DNA of 47,512 bases, from assembly GCA_903875225.1 (NCBI GenBank), contig CAIQVJ010000137.1, forward strand, positions 1-47,512, read 5' to 3'. The notes under the pieces are model-generated. The model worked only from the letters and a program-made list of their open reading frames with translations. It was not told where the DNA came from and made no database searches. Each line of letters begins with the position of its first letter. The first letter of the stretch is position 1. The DNA comes from an uncultured Pseudomonadota bacterium (GTDB lineage Bacteria; Myxococcota_A; UBA796; SXON01). A program made the position numbers and the translations under genes. Below are positions 18,013 through 26,133 of this stretch, one piece after another.

Positions 18013-20094
18013 CTACTCCAGGGTTGGGGGCGATGCGAGCACGTAGCTGGCGGAGGAGTCGCCCTGCCAATCGACGTAGAACGCGGAGAAGGGGCCGCCC
18101 ACATGAAGACGGGCCCGGGGGGACGAGCCGCCGGCAGCGTCCCAACTGTGCACACGCTTCCAGGTCAGGACCACGTTCTGCCCGTCGATCACGCTCTCGT
18201 CGGGTCCGATCGGTGGGTCGTCCCCGATCTCCAACCGGAACGTGGGCGCGAGCAGGATGATGGCGCGGGGAAGTTCGATGACGACGTCGTCGGGCCCGAT
18301 CATGGCCTGCTTCACGGTCATGTGGGCGTTCGCCTTCACGGCAGCCAACGCCTGCTCGACGACCGCGCCCGCCGCCATGCCGGCTGCAGGCGTGGGTTCT
18401 GTGCCGGGCAGCGCACGCTTCTGGCGAAAGGCCTCGGCCTCGGCGATCTTGAACTCCTCGGTGTCGACCCACATCACGCCCTCGTCGGCCACGAGGATGG
18501 CCCGATCGGTCACGATGTCGGAGATGCCTTTCTCCTGCCCGAAGATCGTGATCTTGATCTCGGTGTCTGCGAAGTCGGTCTCGGCATGGGCGTTCACGGC
18601 GGCCACCGTCGGATCCACGCGCACCACCTCGTAGTCGTCGGGGTGCTGGTCCGTGAGGTGCAGCGCGAGCAGCAGGGTGGCGTTGTGGACGGTGCGGTCG
18701 GAGCGGTTGTTGATGCTCATCTTGAGTTTTCCGCCCATCAGCGTGGGCGCCACGTTCAGGTCCAGGAAGCTGTCCTCGGGGAACATGCGGTCGAAGTCTG
18801 CGCCGAGGAACCTCGAGCAGAAGTCGAGGTCATCGAGGATCAGGCCCCACTGTGCCTGGTTGCGGCGACGGAAGAAGTGGTCGAGCACCTTCTTCTGGCC
18901 CTCGACCTTGTCCCCACGCTCGAACGCCGCGCGAGCCATCTGCAGGTCGGGGGAGAAGTAGCCCGCGCCGAGTTGGGTCTCCTGGTACAAGCGAAGGATG
19001 TAGGTGCCCTCTCGCGTTTTCCGCAGGTCGGTGCGGTAGCGGTACGGGTCGGCGAGCCGAGCGAGGGTCTCGGACTGCGCGGGGTAGGACGCTGCCGCCT
19101 GCTGGAACACGAGTCGGGCCTCGTCCGGCCTGCCCTGCCGCGCGAGGGAAACCCCCTGCAGCTGCAGCGCAGGCGCGGCGGAGTCGGGATGCTCGTTCAC
19201 GAAACGGGCGAGGAACACGTCGACGTCGCCCTCCTCCCCCGGCTTCGCCCCCTCGATCCGGGCGAGGGCGAGCAGCAGGTGGGCCTCCCGCTCCTCCGGC
19301 GCCAACGCGATCACCTGGCGAGCCGAGGCCGCGGCCTCCTCCCAGTTCCCGTCCGCGGCCGCGAGGTAGGCGCGATCGCGCAAGAGGCACAGCCTGTCCC
19401 ACTGATCGACGTAGCCGTACCACGTGCCGGACCACTTCATCGTCGCGTCGAGCAGGCGCGCCTGCAGGTCGTGCACGTCGCGCTGCAGGTGCGCGTGCAT
19501 GTCGCGCTCGTCCTGGATCTTCTTCAGCAGGTCCTCGGCCTGCTGCCTGTCGACCGAGAGGTGTCCCTCGCCGCCGGTCGGCACGCCGCCGGTGGTGTCC
19601 ACGTTCCCGCCCACGTTCACCAGCGAGAGCGTGCCCAGCACCACGTCGGTCGTGTAGTTCCACGCGGCCTCCTGGTCCGCAAGCTCCACCTGGCGGGACT
19701 GCAGCTCGAAGATCACGCCGAGCAGGTCCTTGCGGGCGGCGAGCACCTCGGGTGCGACGCCGCGGTAGTCCTCCTGCGCCATCTGGTGCAGGTAGTCCTC
19801 GAGGTTCGGGCTCGTCTTCATCGCCTCGTCGAGCTCATGGATCACGCGCACGGTCTTGTCGACGTCGATGGGGCCCGGGTTCGCGGTCGCATCGTCGAGC
19901 TGCTTGTAGATGGGCGCGAACTCGGCCTCGGCCTCGGTCTTGCGGGCGGCTTCTGCGGCCTGCTCCTGCTTCCCGTACCAGATCCAGGCGCCGACGCCTG
20001 TTGCGAGGAGGCACGCCAGCGCCCCGCCGAGCACGAGGAGACAGGAGCGGAGCGGCCGGCCTGCGGGAGGGGCGACAGGCGGGCTCTCTGTCAC
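18013..20094 (-). CDS. Membrane-anchored TPR-like protein, function unknown
   Basis: A 693-residue protein from GTG 20094, overlapping the upstream stop by GTGA. Residues about 18-40 form one transmembrane helix (CLLVLGGALACLLATGVGAWIW) after a short Arg-containing N-terminus, so most of the protein lies outside the cytoplasm. About 45-230 is helical and charged. About 235-330 has TPR-like pairs (AYLAAADGNWEEAAASARQVI; ALQLQGVSLARQGRPDEARLVFQQAA is similar). The C-terminal third, from about 440, has beta-type sequence (KLKMSINNRSDRTVHNATLLL). Not recognised beyond this. It lies between a small unknown protein and an esterase in one probable operon. Confidence 0.75.
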   Translation of the reverse strand: MTESPPVAPPAGRPLRSCLLVLGGALACLLATGVGAWIWYGKQEQAAEAARKTEAEAEFAPIYKQLDDATANPGPIDVDKTVRVIHELDEAMKTSPNLEDYLHQMAQEDYRGVAPEVLAARKDLLGVIFELQSRQVELADQEAAWNYTTDVVLGTLSLVNVGGNVDTTGGVPTGGEGHLSVDRQQAEDLLKKIQDERDMHAHLQRDVHDLQARLLDATMKWSGTWYGYVDQWDRLCLLRDRAYLAAADGNWEEAAASARQVIALAPEEREAHLLLALARIEGAKPGEEGDVDVFLARFVNEHPDSAAPALQLQGVSLARQGRPDEARLVFQQAAASYPAQSETLARLADPYRYRTDLRKTREGTYILRLYQETQLGAGYFSPDLQMARAAFERGDKVEGQKKVLDHFFRRRNQAQWGLILDDLDFCSRFLGADFDRMFPEDSFLDLNVAPTLMGGKLKMSINNRSDRTVHNATLLLALHLTDQHPDDYEVVRVDPTVAAVNAHAETDFADTEIKITIFGQEKGISDIVTDRAILVADEGVMWVDTEEFKIAEAEAFRQKRALPGTEPTPAAGMAAGAVVEQALAAVKANAHMTVKQAMIGPDDVVIELPRAIILLAPTFRLEIGDDPPIGPDESVIDGQNVVLTWKRVHSWDAAGGSSPRARLHVGGPFSAFYVDWQGDSSASYVLASPPTLE

Positions 20095-20963
20095 GTGCCC
20101 GGCTCGAAGGGTTCGTTCACGAGCTCGTCCCGGTCGTCGTCGTCGTCGTCCCAGTCGTGTTCGGGATCGCCGGCGAGCGCCTCGCGGAGGGGGGCGAGCT
20201 CGGGCAGCAGGCTGGGGACGACCACGGGGACGAGCAGATCGAGGGCGGCCAGGGCGGCCTCCTCGTCCTCGGGCAGCACCGAGCCGTCATTCAGTTGGCC
20301 GTTCTCGTAGGCCTGCCAGAGCGCATCGAGCAGCACCCGTACGAACTCCTCGCCGTTCGGGTGGCGGAGCAGGCGGCGGGCCGGCTCGTCGCCCAGGGCG
20401 GCGTAGGTGTCGAGCAGGTCGACGATCGGGGACTCCGCCGCCGGGTCGTCGAGGCAGAGTCCGGCGTAGACCACCGTCTGGTCGATCTGCTCATCGTGCG
20501 TGGTGTCGGGCAGCCAGCGCTCCCACAGCACGATGTTGGCGGCGCGTAGCTGGTCGCGCTGGTGCACCGTGCTGTCCACGAGCGCGGGCAACCAGTCGCT
20601 CTCCACGAACTGCACCGTGCTCAGCAGGTCGAGCGCGCGGTTGGCGAACGTCTCGGCGTCCACGGAAACGCCCAGGGCCTCCAGCATCTCGAGGACGGCG
20701 CCTGTCGAGAGCCCGCGCATCCGGTCGGCGGTCCAGACGGCGTCAGGGGGCGCGGAGAGGGCCTTCAACACCGCGGGGGCCACGGAGGCCGCCTGGAACG
20801 TGTTCAGCTGCATCCGCCGAGCGAGGCCCTCCACGCCCTCGGTCAGGGGTTTCCAGCGCATCTCGGGGAGCAACGGGTCCTTTCGTCGGGCCAGCGCCTT
20901 CTTGCGCTTCAGCGCCTTTTCGTTCTTCTTCTGCCCGCGCTGCGCAGCGTTCTTCTTGGCCAT
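20091..20963 (-). CDS. Hypothetical protein with basic N-terminus and acidic C-terminus
   Basis: A 290-residue soluble protein, not recognised. The first 30 residues are dense in Lys and Arg (KKNEKALKRKKALARRK), the middle is mostly helical with many Leu/Ala residues, and the end carries a run of six Asp (DWDDDDDDRDE). The basic start could contact nucleic acid, but no domain supports this. ATG 20961-20963 is preceded by GGAG at a suitable distance. Its stop overlaps the GTG of the TPR protein, so the two are probably translated together. Confidence 0.75.
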   Translation of the reverse strand: MAKKNAAQRGQKKNEKALKRKKALARRKDPLLPEMRWKPLTEGVEGLARRMQLNTFQAASVAPAVLKALSAPPDAVWTADRMRGLSTGAVLEMLEALGVSVDAETFANRALDLLSTVQFVESDWLPALVDSTVHQRDQLRAANIVLWERWLPDTTHDEQIDQTVVYAGLCLDDPAAESPIVDLLDTYAALGDEPARRLLRHPNGEEFVRVLLDALWQAYENGQLNDGSVLPEDEEAALAALDLLVPVVVPSLLPELAPLREALAGDPEHDWDDDDDDRDELVNEPFEPGT

Positions 20964-20987
20964 CGGTGCTCCGGTAGCTCGAGCGTA

Positions 20988-21004
20988 GCCGGTCCGGGAC
21001 CGGC
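20988..21004 (-). terminator. Hairpin between ilvE and the downstream gene
   Basis: A perfect 7-bp stem (GCCGGTC/GACCGGC) with a 3-base loop lies in the 51-base gap after ilvE. No T-run follows on either strand, so it may be a weak terminator or an mRNA-end structure rather than a strong stop. Confidence 0.3.
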
Positions 21005-21014
21005 CCGACCGTCC

Positions 21015-21935
21015 CTACTCGGGCTTGAACGACGTGATGTAGGGCTTCATCCAGTCGACGTAGCCGCTCACGCCCTGCTGGTACACGTCCTGCACGCGCC
21101 GCGTGATGGCGCCCGGCGTGCCGACCGTGCGGCGGTCGACCTCGCGCACGGGCGTGACCTCTGCGGCCGTGCCGGTGAGGAACACCTCGTCGGCCACGTA
21201 GAGCGCGTCGCGGCCGAACTGCATCTCCTGCACCTGGATGCCGTCGTGCTTGAGGATGTCGATGACGGTGCGGCGGGTGATGCCGCCGAGGATGTTCACG
21301 ACCGGCGGGGTCTTCACGACGCCGTCGCGGCACGCGAAGAGGTTCTCGCCGGTGCCCTCGGCCACATGGCCCGACCCGTCGAGCATGATCGCCTCGTCGA
21401 AGCCGTTGTCGATCGCCTCGTAGCGAGCGAGCACGCTGTTCACGTAGTGCCCGATCACCTTCGCACGCTGCAGGTTCGAGTTCACGTGGTGGCGGGTGAA
21501 CGTGCTGGTCTGCACGCGAATGCCGTTCCGGATCCCGTCGTCGCCGAGGTACTTGCCCCAGTCCCAGACGGCGACCGCGCAGTGGATGGGGTTGTCACGG
21601 GCGCCGAGGCCCATCTTGCCCATGCCGAAGAAGATGATCGGGCGGATGTAGCAGTCGGCCATCCCGTTCGCGCGCAGCGTCTCCAGGCAGCCCTCCTTGA
21701 GCTGGGCATGCGTGTACGGCACTTCCATCCGGCACATCTTGGCGGAGTCGAGCAGGCGGCGCAGGTGCTCGTCGAGCTTGAACACGCCGCCGGAGCCGTC
21801 AGGCTGGGGGTAGCTGCGGATCCCCTCGAAAACGCCCACGCCGTAGTGCAGGGTGTGGCTCAGCACGTGAACCTTGGCGTCGTCGAACGGGACGAGCTTG
21901 CCGTCCATCCAGATGTACTTGCTCTCGATGCCCAT
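21015..21935 (-). CDS. ilvE: Branched-chain amino acid aminotransferase
   Basis: A 306-residue class IV PLP aminotransferase. It transfers the amino group between glutamate and the keto acids of Leu, Ile and Val. Seen: SHTLHYGVGVFEGIR near residue 30-40, YIRPIIFFG, Lys159 in NLQRAKVIGHY at the position of the PLP lysine in E. coli IlvE, EAIMLDGSGHVAEGTGEN, and GGITRRTVIDI for phosphate binding. Length matches the family. ATG 21933-21935 has AGGAG 6 bases upstream. It lies 78 bases after the glutaredoxin gene and may head or share the leftward transcript. No other branched-chain genes are nearby. Confidence 0.95.
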   Translation of the reverse strand: MGIESKYIWMDGKLVPFDDAKVHVLSHTLHYGVGVFEGIRSYPQPDGSGGVFKLDEHLRRLLDSAKMCRMEVPYTHAQLKEGCLETLRANGMADCYIRPIIFFGMGKMGLGARDNPIHCAVAVWDWGKYLGDDGIRNGIRVQTSTFTRHHVNSNLQRAKVIGHYVNSVLARYEAIDNGFDEAIMLDGSGHVAEGTGENLFACRDGVVKTPPVVNILGGITRRTVIDILKHDGIQVQEMQFGRDALYVADEVFLTGTAAEVTPVREVDRRTVGTPGAITRRVQDVYQQGVSGYVDWMKPYITSFKPE

Positions 21936-22013
21936 GACGGCTCCTGGGGTGCGGGTGAACGGCGTGGCGCGGCTACCAGCCGGGCCGCGCGGGCTCTATC
22001 GCGCCCGGAGCGT

Positions 22014-22460
22014 TCAGGGGAGCCTTGCGAACGCCTCTTTGAGCGCACCGGACTCGTGCATGGCCTTCAGAATGTCGGATCCACCGATGAATTCACCGCC
22101 GATGAACACTTGTGGGATCGTGGGCCAGGAGGTGACCTGCTTGACGCCTTCGCGCACGTCCGGGTCTGCCAGCACGTTCACATGGGCGATCGGCTTTCCG
22201 TAGCCGGCGAGGATCCCGGCGGCAGTGGCAGAGAACCCGCACTGGGGCGAGGAGGGCGAGCCCTTCATGAAGAGCACGACCTGGTTCTCCTTCACGTACT
22301 GCTCGATGAACTCGTGCACCGGCTTGTTGCCGCGGGCCGACTGCTCCTCGGGGGGGTCGGACTCCGGCGTGGGCATCGGGCGAGCGCGGGCGGGCGGCCC
22401 CTGGGTTTCTGGCTGGCCGAAGATCGGGAGGCGGCGTTTGATGCGGTCGACGAGACCCAT
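22014..22460 (-). CDS. Monothiol glutaredoxin (GrxD/Grx4 type)
   Basis: A 148-residue glutaredoxin with the CGFS active site of the monothiol class: Cys74 in SSPQCGFS, preceded by VVLFMKG. The glutathione-binding motif TSWPTIPQVFIGGEFIGG is present. CGFS glutaredoxins bind a [2Fe-2S] cluster with glutathione and take part in Fe-S cluster delivery. The first 45 residues are an extra Pro/Arg-rich extension before the fold. ATG is preceded by AAGGAG, 7 bases away. The gene is the first of the leftward group and diverges from the PrsW-like gene. Confidence 0.92.
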   Translation of the reverse strand: MGLVDRIKRRLPIFGQPETQGPPARARPMPTPESDPPEEQSARGNKPVHEFIEQYVKENQVVLFMKGSPSSPQCGFSATAAGILAGYGKPIAHVNVLADPDVREGVKQVTSWPTIPQVFIGGEFIGGSDILKAMHESGALKEAFARLP

Positions 22461-22546
22461 GTGGACTCCTTGGCGGGCCCGCAGCGTAGCCGTCGCGCGG
22501 ATCGGTGGCGGTGCGCTGCACTACTCGTCACAGGAAGAGCGCCGAA

Positions 22547-22574
22547 AAACGGAGGGGCTCCGGCCCCTCCGTTT
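22547..22574. terminator. Strong 12-bp hairpin in a divergent intergenic region
   Basis: A perfect inverted repeat: AAACGGAGGGGC at 22547-22558, 4-base loop, and its complement at 22563-22574. On the minus strand the stem is followed by five T, a classic intrinsic terminator for leftward RNA; on the plus strand three T close the stem. It lies between two divergent genes, where a terminator is not expected, 57 bases before the PrsW-like start. Confidence 0.55.
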
Positions 22575-22630
22575 ATCGAGAAACCGCGCCGCGGCGCTGG
22601 ATCGGCGCATCGCGGGATAACCACGAGGCC

Positions 22631-23620
22631 GTGGCTATACTCCTCGTCTTCCTCTCCGTGTTCTGCGCCGCGATCCCGATGCTCACGTTCCTGGGCATCG
22701 TGTGGTGGCTCGACCGCAACGATCGCGAACCACTCTGGCTTTTCGGCCTCACGTTCCTGTGGGGCGTGATCGGCTCGATCTTCATGGCCCTCGTGGGCTC
22801 GGAGATCGCGATGGCGCCGCTGCGCTGGCTCTTCGGTCCGGAATTCGCCGAGCAGTGGTCGGCGGTGCTCATCGCACCGTTGATCGAGGAACCCTCGAAG
22901 GCCGCCATCCTGCTCGCAGTGATGTTCTCGCGGCACTTCGACAACGCGGCGGACGGGTTCGTTTACGGGGCTGCAGCCGGGCTCGGCTTTGGCATGACCG
23001 AGAACTTCCTGTATTTTTCGGATGTCGCCTCATACGGCGATGTCGGGGCCTGGATGATGACCGTCATCATCCGCACGTTCTTCTCCGCCGTGATGCACGC
23101 CTGCGCGACCTCCTGCGTGGGCGCGGCGCTCGGGTGGGCGCGCTTCCGGGGCATCTTCGCGAAGCTGATCTGCCTGCCCGTGGGGTTTGGCTGCGCGATG
23201 GGCATGCACGGCCTGTGGAACGGGATGCTCACCGTCTCGGACGTGGCCGGCATGCCGAGCCTCTCGACGCTCAACTTCCTGCTGTTCATCGGCGAGTTCC
23301 TGCTGGTGTTCACGGTCTTCCAGCTTGCGCTCTGGGACGAGCGCGCCACCATCCGCCGGGAGCTTGCGGACGAGGTCCAGCAGGGCACCATCCCGTTGGC
23401 GCACGCCAGCGCGATCGCGAGGACCTTTCAGCGTGGCGGTGGAAACTGGCTCCCGAGCGGCGTTCCGCGCTGGCCCTACGTCCGCGCGGTCGTCACCCTC
23501 GGGCTCCGCAAGCACCAGTGTCGGAACTCCAAAGGTTCGACCCACAATTTCTACGCGGACGAGGTGCTGCGCCTGCGCGCCGAGGTCAAGGGCCTGCAGG
23601 CGCTCGCCAGGGCCACCTGA
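22631..23620 (+). CDS. PrsW-like intramembrane metalloprotease
   Basis: A polytopic membrane protein of 329 residues from GTG 22631. It has the PrsW family signatures: EEPSK (Glu86, Glu87, Lys90) at the end of a helix, GLGFGMTENFLYF, HACATSCVGAALG with a conserved His, and HGLWN. Family members (CPBP/PrsW superfamily) are thought to cut membrane substrates; B. subtilis PrsW cleaves the anti-sigma factor RsiW. Around eight hydrophobic segments are visible, followed by a soluble tail of about 95 residues. The longer in-frame start at 22505 would include the hairpin at 22547 and a charged leader, so it is less likely. No anti-sigma gene is adjacent. Confidence 0.85.
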   Translation: MAILLVFLSVFCAAIPMLTFLGIVWWLDRNDREPLWLFGLTFLWGVIGSIFMALVGSEIAMAPLRWLFGPEFAEQWSAVLIAPLIEEPSKAAILLAVMFSRHFDNAADGFVYGAAAGLGFGMTENFLYFSDVASYGDVGAWMMTVIIRTFFSAVMHACATSCVGAALGWARFRGIFAKLICLPVGFGCAMGMHGLWNGMLTVSDVAGMPSLSTLNFLLFIGEFLLVFTVFQLALWDERATIRRELADEVQQGTIPLAHASAIARTFQRGGGNWLPSGVPRWPYVRAVVTLGLRKHQCRNSKGSTHNFYADEVLRLRAEVKGLQALARAT

Positions 23621-23644
23621 TCCGGCGGGTCGGGCCGAGCCCGA

Positions 23645-23974
23645 TCAATCGCCCACGTAGACCAGTGGCCAGGAGAGCCCGATCGCATCGACCCGGTCGC
23701 TGATCAGGAGCGCCAACGTCGAGCCGTCCAGATAGGCGCCGTAGAGCGTACAGATGCTGGTGGTGGAGGAGGCTCCCGGCTGCTCTTCGCTGTCGAGGCC
23801 GACCCCGTCGATCGTCCAGGAGAACAGGAGCGGGTCTCCATCGGGGTCGTCGGCGGTCACCTCGACGTCGAGCCCGACCGTCGGGATCTCGATGGTGGCG
23901 CCGTCGGCGTACGTGGAGGTCTGAAGCTCGGGGGGGATGTTCTGGGGCTCGGCGCACGAGAGGAGGAGGAGCAT
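23645..23974 (-). CDS. Small lipoprotein with Ig/cadherin-like segment
   Basis: A 109-residue predicted lipoprotein. From ATG 23974 the protein begins MLLLLSCAEP, so the acylated Cys would be residue 7; a GTG two codons earlier only adds Met-Trp. The segment VEVTADDPDGDPLLFSWTIDG resembles a beta-strand pair of Ig/cadherin-like surface domains. Function unknown. It converges with the PrsW-like gene and lies 35 bases after mpl on the same strand, so it may be the last gene of the mpl transcript. Confidence 0.65.
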   Translation of the reverse strand: MLLLLSCAEPQNIPPELQTSTYADGATIEIPTVGLDVEVTADDPDGDPLLFSWTIDGVGLDSEEQPGASSTTSICTLYGAYLDGSTLALLISDRVDAIGLSWPLVYVGD

Positions 23975-24009
23975 CCACACAACGTAGCCGCGGTCCGCGC
24001 GCGGCGGGG

Positions 24010-25491
24010 CTACCGGGCGAGGCCGTCCAGGAGCTTCTGGTGGATCCCCCCGAACGCGCCGTTCGAGAGCACCGCGATCACGTCGTGGGGTAGCGCATTT
24101 GCGACCACGGCAGCGACGATCTCGTCGACGGTCGGCCAGGTGAACGCCTCCTTGCCCTGATCCCGGAGACGACGGATCAAGCGCGGGGTGTCGAAGCGCT
24201 CGTCTTCGGCGATGCGGGCCTGATCAGGCGGCGCTGCGACGACCACGATGTCGGCCTCTCGGAACGCATGGGCATAGGCCTCCTGGAACACCGCTCGCCT
24301 GGATGTCGCGCTTCGTGGCTCGAAGATGGCCCAGATCCTGCGGTTTCCGAAGCGCAGGCGCAGGCCGGAGAGGGTCACGTCGACGGCCGTGGGGTGATGC
24401 GCGAAGTCGTCGAGCACGGTGACCTGGCGCACCTCGCCACGCACCTCCTGGCGGCGCTTCACACCTTCAAAGGTTGAGAATCCAGGCACAAGCTGCGCCG
24501 CGGTGAGCCCTTCGGCGTCGAGCGCGGCGACCGCCGCGACCTGGTTGTACAGGTTGTGTTCGCCCACGAGGATGCTCTCGAAGCGGCCCCAGACGGCGCC
24601 GTCCTTCAGCACGGAGAACGTCATCACCCCGCGTTGGGTGTCGACGGACTCGATGCGTCCATCCCACTGCTGGCCGGCACCGTACCGCCGGATCTCGGGT
24701 CCGCCTTCGAGGGCGGCCTGGCAGACGTCCACCACGTTGTCATGGTCCCAACGGGCGACGATGCAGCCGTCCTTGGGCACGATGGCCACCAGCTTTCGGA
24801 AGCTCTCCTTGACGTGGTCGAGGTCGCGGTAGATGTCGGCGTGGTCGAATTCCACCGAGGTGATGATGGCCGTTTTCGGGCGATAGTGTAGGAACTTCGG
24901 TCCCTTGTCGAAGAACGCGGTGTCGTATTCGTCTCCCTCGATCACAAAATGCGGTCCGGTGCCCAGGCGCGCGGTGCGGTCGAAGTTCTTCGCCAGACCG
25001 CCGATGAGGAAGCCGGGTTTCCTGCCTTCGGGCATCGCGCGGTCCAGCAGGTGGGCGATGATCGAGGTGGTCGTGGTCTTTCCATGGGTGCCGGCGCAGA
25101 CGATGCTGCGGCGCTCGCCGAGGAACATCGCGCCGAGCAGCTGCGGAAAGGAGCAATAGAGGAGGTTCGAGGCGAGCAGGGCCTTCGCCTCCTCGTACTC
25201 GGCCCGGATGACGTTTCCCACCACCACCAGGTCGGGAGGGCCACCTGGGCGCGTATCCGCGATATTCGCAGCGTTGTACCCGATCATCACTGGAATTCCC
25301 AGCGATTCTAGGTACGTGGACATCGGCGGGTACACACCGGTGTCGCTGCCGGTGACCGTGTAGCCGGCGTCCTTCAGCATCCCGGCGAGCGCGGACATCG
25401 CGGTGCCGCCGATGCCCATGATGTGGAGGACCGGCGCGCGTTGCCCGGGGACCGGGGCTGCGAAGGGGAGGGGGCCAGCGAGAAGGGGCAT
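24010..25491 (-). CDS. mpl: UDP-N-acetylmuramate:L-alanyl-gamma-D-glutamyl-meso-diaminopimelate ligase
   Basis: A 493-residue Mur-ligase family enzyme. Mpl joins recycled murein tripeptide to UDP-MurNAc with ATP, saving peptidoglycan precursor. Seen: HIMGIGGTAMSALAGML (nucleotide-sugar fold), VTGSDTGVYPPMSTYLE, which separates Mpl from MurC, the ATP loop CAGTHGKTTTTS near residue 135, GDEYDTAFFDKGPKF, HADIYRDLDH, and LDDFAHHPTAV. ATG 25491 was chosen; another ATG at 25506 adds only five residues. The long in-frame extension further upstream runs antisense to the rightward genes and is not believed. It lacks a clear ribosome site. Cytoplasmic. Confidence 0.92.
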   Translation of the reverse strand: MPLLAGPLPFAAPVPGQRAPVLHIMGIGGTAMSALAGMLKDAGYTVTGSDTGVYPPMSTYLESLGIPVMIGYNAANIADTRPGGPPDLVVVGNVIRAEYEEAKALLASNLLYCSFPQLLGAMFLGERRSIVCAGTHGKTTTTSIIAHLLDRAMPEGRKPGFLIGGLAKNFDRTARLGTGPHFVIEGDEYDTAFFDKGPKFLHYRPKTAIITSVEFDHADIYRDLDHVKESFRKLVAIVPKDGCIVARWDHDNVVDVCQAALEGGPEIRRYGAGQQWDGRIESVDTQRGVMTFSVLKDGAVWGRFESILVGEHNLYNQVAAVAALDAEGLTAAQLVPGFSTFEGVKRRQEVRGEVRQVTVLDDFAHHPTAVDVTLSGLRLRFGNRRIWAIFEPRSATSRRAVFQEAYAHAFREADIVVVAAPPDQARIAEDERFDTPRLIRRLRDQGKEAFTWPTVDEIVAAVVANALPHDVIAVLSNGAFGGIHQKLLDGLAR

Positions 25492-25614
25492 GTGTCGGTT
25501 TATCATCGCACTTGGCTTGTCAAGGGCCCAAAGTCGGTTTCTCCCGGCGAACCGGAGCCCGGGCGGGGTCCCCCATCCGACGGACGCGGGTGCGCCCATC
25601 CTGCCATAGACACT

Positions 25615-25622
25615 GAGGGAGG
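25615..25622 (+). promoter_or_regulatory. Ribosome binding site of the selenoprotein-like gene
   Basis: GAGGGAGG lies 7 bases before ATG 25630 but only 1 base before ATG 25624, so it fixes the start at 25630. The resulting signal begins MLLLLPLAC. Confidence 0.65.
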
Positions 25623-25629
25623 TATGGCC

Positions 25630-26133
25630 ATGCTCCTCCTGCTTCCACTCGCCTGCACCACCCCGTACGACGACAACGGCCCGCTCGAAGGGTCGGTGTC
25701 TCCCGAATTCGCGCTCGTGGACCAGAACCCCAACAGCGCGACCTCGGGGCAGACCCTGGCACCGAGCTACTTTCGCGGGCAGGTGAGCGCCTGGTACTTC
25801 GGTCACGCGACCTGAAGCTACTGCAGTAGCCAGTTTGGCTACCTGGACGAGATGCAGGCCGAGATCGGCGCCGATGTGGCGATCCTCGGGGTGGACGCCG
25901 TCGGGTTCGAGGAGGGCAACGCGACCTTCTGCGAGGGGCGCACGGTCCCCTGGCTCCAGGATGTGCCCGAGGTGGACGCGTGGGGTGCGCTCCAGGTCGA
26001 CTACCGGGACGTGGTCGTGCTGGACGCCGACAGCACCGTCGTGGCCTACTACAACCTGACGCTGCACGATCTGGCCGACCCGGCGAACTATCAGGACCTC
26101 CACGACATCCTCGTAGGGACAGTCGGGCGGTGA
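25630..26133 (+). CDS. Probable selenoprotein: thioredoxin-like lipoprotein with UxxC motif (in-frame TGA)
   Basis: The frame opens at ATG 25630, meets TGA at 25813-25815 and continues in the same frame to TGA 26131-26133, giving 167 residues if the internal TGA is read. The N-terminus MLLLLPLAC is a very short lipoprotein signal (Cys9). The local sequence is AWYFGHAT-U-SYCSSQFGYLDEM: Sec62 and Cys65 occupy the two redox positions of a thioredoxin-type CxxC right after a beta strand. Downstream sequence is thioredoxin-like (VAILGVDAVGF, TVPWLQD, DVVVLDADSTVVAYYNLT). The same composition and frame persist on both sides of the TGA, against decay. A hairpin just downstream fits a bacterial SECIS. 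The protein would face the periplasm or outer-membrane surface as a thiol/selenol redox protein. Alternatives are a nonsense mutation or a base error changing TGC or TGT to TGA. The next gene overlaps it by 4 bases. Confidence 0.75.
25826..25842 (+). promoter_or_regulatory. Candidate bacterial SECIS hairpin
   Basis: GTAGCC (25826-25831), loop AGTTT, GGCTAC (25837-25842): a perfect 6-bp stem with a 5-base loop carrying G at its second position. Sixteen bases separate the TGA from the loop. The bSECIS description of Zhang and Gladyshev asks for a small loop with G in the first two bases, an upper stem of at least 4 bp and 16-37 bases from TGA to loop, so the fit is at the near limit. A rival palindrome (25817-25830) shares part of this stem. 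Confidence 0.6.

Noticed and set aside
17605..20310. 901-residue rightward ORF
   Set aside because: It is antisense to the esterase and TPR genes, which have recognised motifs, matching starts and 4-base overlaps.
20562..22769. 735-residue rightward ORF
   Set aside because: Antisense to ilvE and the glutaredoxin gene; no recognisable domain.
25817..25830. 14-base palindrome as the SECIS
   Set aside because: Its loop would lie only about 6 bases from the TGA, too close for a bacterial SECIS; the next stem fits better.
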